Below, piece after piece: positions 5,839-8,789 of a stretch of DNA of 8,789 bases (position 1 is its first letter; each line of letters starts with the position of its first letter). The stretch lies in assembly GCA_021780275.1 (NCBI GenBank), contig JAJXZC010000649.1:1-8789 (forward strand), in the 5' to 3' direction. The notes beneath the pieces were generated by a model that had not been told where the DNA came from, ran no database searches, and was given only the letters and a program-made list of their open reading frames with translations. The translations under genes were made by a program, and so were the position numbers. Origin of the DNA: Pseudomonadota bacterium (GTDB taxonomy: Bacteria; Pseudomonadota; Alphaproteobacteria; Parvibaculales; Parvibaculaceae).

Positions 5839-6577
5839 AGAAGGCATCGACGTAGCGTTTCGCCTCCTCCGTGCGCATGATGTGCTTTGGCTTCTCGATC
5901 TCGCGCGCATAGCCATCGACGGCAGGATCGAACCAGGCGGCGATGCAATCCTTCGATGCGACGAGCGCGCCGCGTGAAAGGGAGGAAATCCGGTCGGTGA
6001 TTTCCACGACCTTGTCGTCGAGCGCGGCGGCATCGCAGGACCACTGTACGACGCCAATTCGCGCAGCTTCCGCGCCATCGACGATCTCCCCGCCAAGGAT
6101 CAGCCGCGCCGAAATGCCCGGCCCGGCAAGCCGCGTCAGCCGCTGGGTACCGCCGGCACCGGGAATCATGCCGACGCGCGCTTCCGGCAGACCGATCTTG
6201 GCGCGCGACGTGGCGATCCTTAGGTCGCAGGCCAGCGCGAGCTCGAGGCCGCCGCCAAGAGCGGGCCCGTCGATCGCCGACAGTGTCACGGCTTGTAGGG
6301 CCTCGAGCCGATTGAACACCGCATGCAGCGATTTGACGTAGGCAAGCATGTTGTCGACGCCGTCGGTTGCTGTGAAATAGCGCTGGATCATCGAAAGGTC
6401 GGCGCCGGCGCAGAAACACTTCTGGTCGCTGCGGATCACCACGAGCGTGGGCCTTTCGCTCTCGATCCGGTCGAGCGCCGCGTTGAGCGCAGTGATGAAG
6501 GCCGCGTCGATGGCGTTGACGGGCGGACCGGAAAGGGTGAGCGTCGTGACAACGCCGTTTCGTGCCTCGCGGATCAT
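5822..6577 (-). CDS. Enoyl-CoA hydratase (crotonase family)
   Basis: This 251-residue crotonase most likely adds water to an alpha,beta-unsaturated acyl-CoA. The oxyanion-hole segments are FCAGAD (55-60) and ALGGGLELALACD (106-118). Both acid/base glutamates of true hydratases are present: E112 in GGGLE and E132 in LPEARVGMIPGAGGTQRL (130-147). This separates it from the MenB/BadI-type crotonase further downstream in the same operon. The role expected from context is that of BadK (cyclohex-1-enecarboxyl-CoA hydratase), supplying the hydroxy-acyl-CoA for the next gene. That is an inference from position, since the N-terminus (SGPPVNAID) is of a general hydratase type. The ATG at 6575-6577 overlaps the ligase stop codon as ATGA, with only a weak purine-rich stretch upstream, so translation is probably coupled. 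The much longer open frame upstream of this ATG runs inside the ligase gene and is not real. Confidence 0.9.
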   Translation of the reverse strand: MIREARNGVVTTLTLSGPPVNAIDAAFITALNAALDRIESERPTLVVIRSDQKCFCAGADLSMIQRYFTATDGVDNMLAYVKSLHAVFNRLEALQAVTLSAIDGPALGGGLELALACDLRIATSRAKIGLPEARVGMIPGAGGTQRLTRLAGPGISARLILGGEIVDGAEAARIGVVQWSCDAAALDDKVVEITDRISSLSRGALVASKDCIAAWFDPAVDGYAREIEKPKHIMRTEEAKRYVDAFFNRAK

Positions 6578-8193
6578 GCTTTGGTGCCGCCTTCGGTTTC
6601 GGTCAACTGCTTGCGAAGGACGTACTTCTGGATCTTGCCGCTTGGGTTCAGGGGCAGGCTGGGCCAGATCTCCAGCCGCTCCGGAAGTTTGAAGCGAGCG
6701 ACGCCCTTCGCCAGCAGGAATTCGGTCACGTCGTGTAGGGTGAGCGAGGCGTTCGGCCGCGGGACGACAACGGCGCAGCTGGTTTCGCCGAGCCGAGGAT
6801 GCGGCACGCCGACAACGGCGACCGACTGCACAGAAGGATGGCCGGCGAGATAGTCCTCGACCTCGCGCGCGGAGATGTTCTGGCCGCCGCGCACGATGAT
6901 GTCCTTCAGACGTCCGACAATGCGCAGCGAACCGTCGGGAAGCCGGCGGGCCAGGTCGCCCGAGTGATACCAGCCATCGGAATCGAAATCCTTGGCCGTC
7001 AGCTCCGGCTCGCCGAGGTAACCGAGAGCGGTGTTTGGACCGCGAGACCATTCCTCACCGACCTCTCCGACGGGAAGACCGCGGCCTTCGGAAACAATGC
7101 GGACCTCGATGCCGGCGAGCGGCCGGCCGTCAGTCGTCCAGGCGTTCTGGGGCGGGTCCTCCGGGTGGACCACGGTGTGCGGGGGACTCTCGGTCGCCCC
7201 ATAGATCGACATCACGCGCAGACCGACGAGGCCGGCGCGACGCACCAGCGCTTCGGGGATCGGCGCGCCGCCGCACATGAAGTAGCGCAGATGCGGCAGT
7301 CGCTCGCCGCTTTTCTCCAGAGCATCGGCAATATCGGCAAGAAACGGAGTCGCACCCATGGTCCAGCTGCAGCGATGCTCGGCGAGTTGTCTCGCCGCTC
7401 GCGCCCCCTCGAATATGTCGAGCAGCGACAGGGTTCCGCCGAGCGTCAGGGTCATTATGACGCCGTGCATGAAGCCGGTGGTGTGCGAGATCGGCGAGGC
7501 CATGAAAGCGATGTCATCGGCGCCGATCTGCAGCGCTGATGATAGAGCGCGCTCGCCAAACAGGATGGTGTTGTGGGTGTGCACCGCACCTTTCGCGCGC
7601 GACTCGGTACCCGAGGTGAAGAGAACGGCAACCGTGTCGTCGGCCGCGATCGGCGGTTCGGCGCCGAGCGCCGCATGTCCGCGCGCGTCATCCCACGGTG
7701 TCCCGATCGTCCTTGCGCCCTCTCCGATCCGAACGACCGCGCGGTTTGCAAGCGTGTCGGAACCAAGCTGTTCGAGGACTTCCGTGAAATCGACGCTGCG
7801 GAACTTGGCGGCGACGAACAGTGCGCGGCTGTCGCACTTGCCCAGCACGTAGGCCAGATCGGCGCGGCCATAGGTGACTGGAACAGGATTGACCGCAGCC
7901 CCAAGCCGCATTGCCGCGACGAATGCAACGACGGTTTGAACCCAATTCGGCAGGCAGACGGTAACGACGTCGCCTTTGCCGACGCCTCGCTCGGCCAGAT
8001 AGCCGGCGAGCCGGGAGGATTGCTCCATCAGCGCGGCATACGACAGGCTTGCGCCGGAGGCATCGCGCACGGCCGTCTTGTCCGGGGTCCGTGCAGCGGA
8101 AGCAGCAATCAGCGCAGGGATCGTGGCGTCGCGCCAGTATCCGACCGCACGATAGCGTGCGGCGCGAACGGGATCCGGAGCAGGAAAGCGCAT
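6574..8193 (-). CDS. AMP-forming acyl-CoA ligase, cyclohexanecarboxylate-CoA ligase-like
   Basis: This 539-residue member of the ANL (acyl/aryl-CoA synthetase) superfamily activates a carboxylic acid with ATP and CoA through an acyl-adenylate. Motifs in order are the phosphate loop LFTSGTESRAKGA (191-203, with Ala where Pro is usual), ISIYGATES beginning near 329, GWYHSGDLA (407-415), GRLKDIIVRGGQNISAREVE (427-446) and the C-terminal LPLNPSGKIQK (513-523), whose K520 is the expected adenylation lysine. The opening YRAVGYWRDATIP (14-26) resembles AliA and related alicyclic or medium-chain ligases. The whole domain set is present and of normal length. The ATG at 8191-8193 shares a base with the upstream SDR stop codon (TGATG), and GGGGAG (8200-8205) sits six bases before it, so the start is well supported. 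This is presumably the entry step of the pathway encoded downstream. The true acid is unknown; FadD3-like activation of a steroid-derived acid is an alternative. Confidence 0.9.
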   Translation of the reverse strand: MRFPAPDPVRAARYRAVGYWRDATIPALIAASAARTPDKTAVRDASGASLSYAALMEQSSRLAGYLAERGVGKGDVVTVCLPNWVQTVVAFVAAMRLGAAVNPVPVTYGRADLAYVLGKCDSRALFVAAKFRSVDFTEVLEQLGSDTLANRAVVRIGEGARTIGTPWDDARGHAALGAEPPIAADDTVAVLFTSGTESRAKGAVHTHNTILFGERALSSALQIGADDIAFMASPISHTTGFMHGVIMTLTLGGTLSLLDIFEGARAARQLAEHRCSWTMGATPFLADIADALEKSGERLPHLRYFMCGGAPIPEALVRRAGLVGLRVMSIYGATESPPHTVVHPEDPPQNAWTTDGRPLAGIEVRIVSEGRGLPVGEVGEEWSRGPNTALGYLGEPELTAKDFDSDGWYHSGDLARRLPDGSLRIVGRLKDIIVRGGQNISAREVEDYLAGHPSVQSVAVVGVPHPRLGETSCAVVVPRPNASLTLHDVTEFLLAKGVARFKLPERLEIWPSLPLNPSGKIQKYVLRKQLTETEGGTKA

Positions 8194-8789
8194 CACAGGC
8201 TCCCCGATTTGGGACGGCCGGCGATATGCTTCTGAATGCTGCCGAGAAGCCCGCCGTCGACGAGAATGTTCTGGCCGGTGATGTAGGTCGCGTCGTCGGA
8301 GATAAGGAATTCCACGAGTCCGGCGATGTCGTGCACGGGATCGCCGATGCGATGCATCGGCACCAGGGCTTCGCGCGCCGCTTTCTTTTCGGCGTCGGCA
8401 TAGATCGGCGCCGTCATGGCGCTGAGAAAGAGCCCGGGCGAAACGGCATTGACGCGCACGCCGTCCCCGGCCCATTCCAGCGCGAGCTGACGCACGAGCA
8501 TGATCAGGGCCGCCTTGCTCGGACTATAGGCGCCGACACCGGCATAGGGTTCGACGCCGGACATCGAAGCGACCGCGATGAAGGCGCCTTTGCTTGCGGT
8601 AAGATGCTTATAGGCGGCGCGCGCGAGCAGCCAGGGCGAGCGTACATTGACTGAGAATATCCGGTTCCAGTCGTCTTCTGCCATTTCGGCCAAAAGGCCC
8701 GGTCTGGCTATGCCCGCATTGGAGACAACGGCGTCGACACCGCCCAAGGCACAGAATGCCTGTTCGACAAGCGCAGTGGGGCTCGCCGG
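8193..8789 (-). CDS. Short-chain dehydrogenase/reductase, 5' end off window
   Basis: The last 198 residues of a classical SDR are visible. The frame is open to the window edge, so the nucleotide-binding TGxxxGIG motif (roughly the first 50 residues) is missing only because of the cut. The TTG at 8745-8747 is an internal leucine codon, not a start. In the visible fragment SNAG is at 23-26 (Ser in place of the usual first Asn). The catalytic set is S75, Y88 and K92 (YSPSK), and VRVNAVSPGLF (111-121) and the near-terminal ITGQNILVDGGLLGS follow as expected. Coenzyme preference cannot be read because the second strand is absent. It is the most upstream gene of the visible operon and overlaps the ligase start by one base (TGATG). 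The substrate is unknown; a hydroxy group on the same cyclic acid is the likely target. Confidence 0.88.
   Translation of the reverse strand, partial: PASPTALVEQAFCALGGVDAVVSNAGIARPGLLAEMAEDDWNRIFSVNVRSPWLLARAAYKHLTASKGAFIAVASMSGVEPYAGVGAYSPSKAALIMLVRQLALEWAGDGVRVNAVSPGLFLSAMTAPIYADAEKKAAREALVPMHRIGDPVHDIAGLVEFLISDDATYITGQNILVDGGLLGSIQKHIAGRPKSGSL
8200..8205 (-). promoter_or_regulatory. Shine-Dalgarno site of the acyl-CoA ligase gene
   Basis: GGGGAG on the minus strand is six bases from the ATG at 8191-8193 and lies within the last codons of the preceding SDR gene. With the TGATG stop/start overlap it supports this start and coupled translation. Confidence 0.6.

Noticed and set aside
6578..7051. 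In-frame upstream extension of the hydratase reading frame
   Set aside because: It runs through the ligase gene and reads as low-complexity Arg-rich sequence; the crotonase fold begins at the ATG at 6577.
8194..8475. In-frame upstream extension of the ligase reading frame
   Set aside because: It overlaps the SDR gene in another frame; the ATG at 8193 has a good ribosome site and the expected family N-terminus.

Overview
The window is a GC-rich bacterial segment, and every gene I can support is on the minus strand. The codon use, the tight stop/start overlaps and the resemblance of several products to Rhodopseudomonas palustris alicyclic-acid enzymes suggest a proteobacterium, perhaps an alphaproteobacterium of the Bradyrhizobium/Rhodopseudomonas kind. 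That placement is inference; there is no rRNA or other marker gene here.

Layout in transcription order (right to left): a short-chain dehydrogenase (SDR) whose 5' end is cut by the window edge (8193-8789); an AMP-forming acyl-CoA ligase (6574-8193); an enoyl-CoA hydratase (5822-6577); an SDR closely resembling BadH, 2-hydroxycyclohexanecarboxyl-CoA dehydrogenase (5036-5779); a single-chain alpha+beta class I CoA-transferase-type protein of the GctAB/IpdAB fold (3345-5039); a crotonase of the MenB/BadI branch (2529-3314); a third SDR (1714-2508); and a TetR-family regulator (1027-1692). Junctions are TGATG or ATGA overlaps or gaps of 20 to 42 bases, so this reads as one operon. A 372-base gap (655-1026) then separates it from a CaiB/BaiF-type CoA-transferase gene (1-654, 3' end off the window). 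That gene has its own well-formed sigma-70-type promoter overlapped by a GntR/FCD-like operator.

Working model: the ligase activates a cyclic carboxylic acid to its CoA thioester. The hydratase, the BadH-like dehydrogenase and the MenB/BadI-like hydrolase could then perform hydration, oxidation to a beta-keto thioester and hydrolytic ring opening, in the same order as the genes. The IpdAB-like protein between them is a second candidate C-C hydrolase. Together with the extra SDRs it suggests a substrate more complex than cyclohexanecarboxylate, possibly bicyclic or terpenoid/steroid-derived. No acyl-CoA dehydrogenase or thiolase is in the window; they would be expected nearby. No RNA genes, mobile elements or CRISPR arrays were seen.
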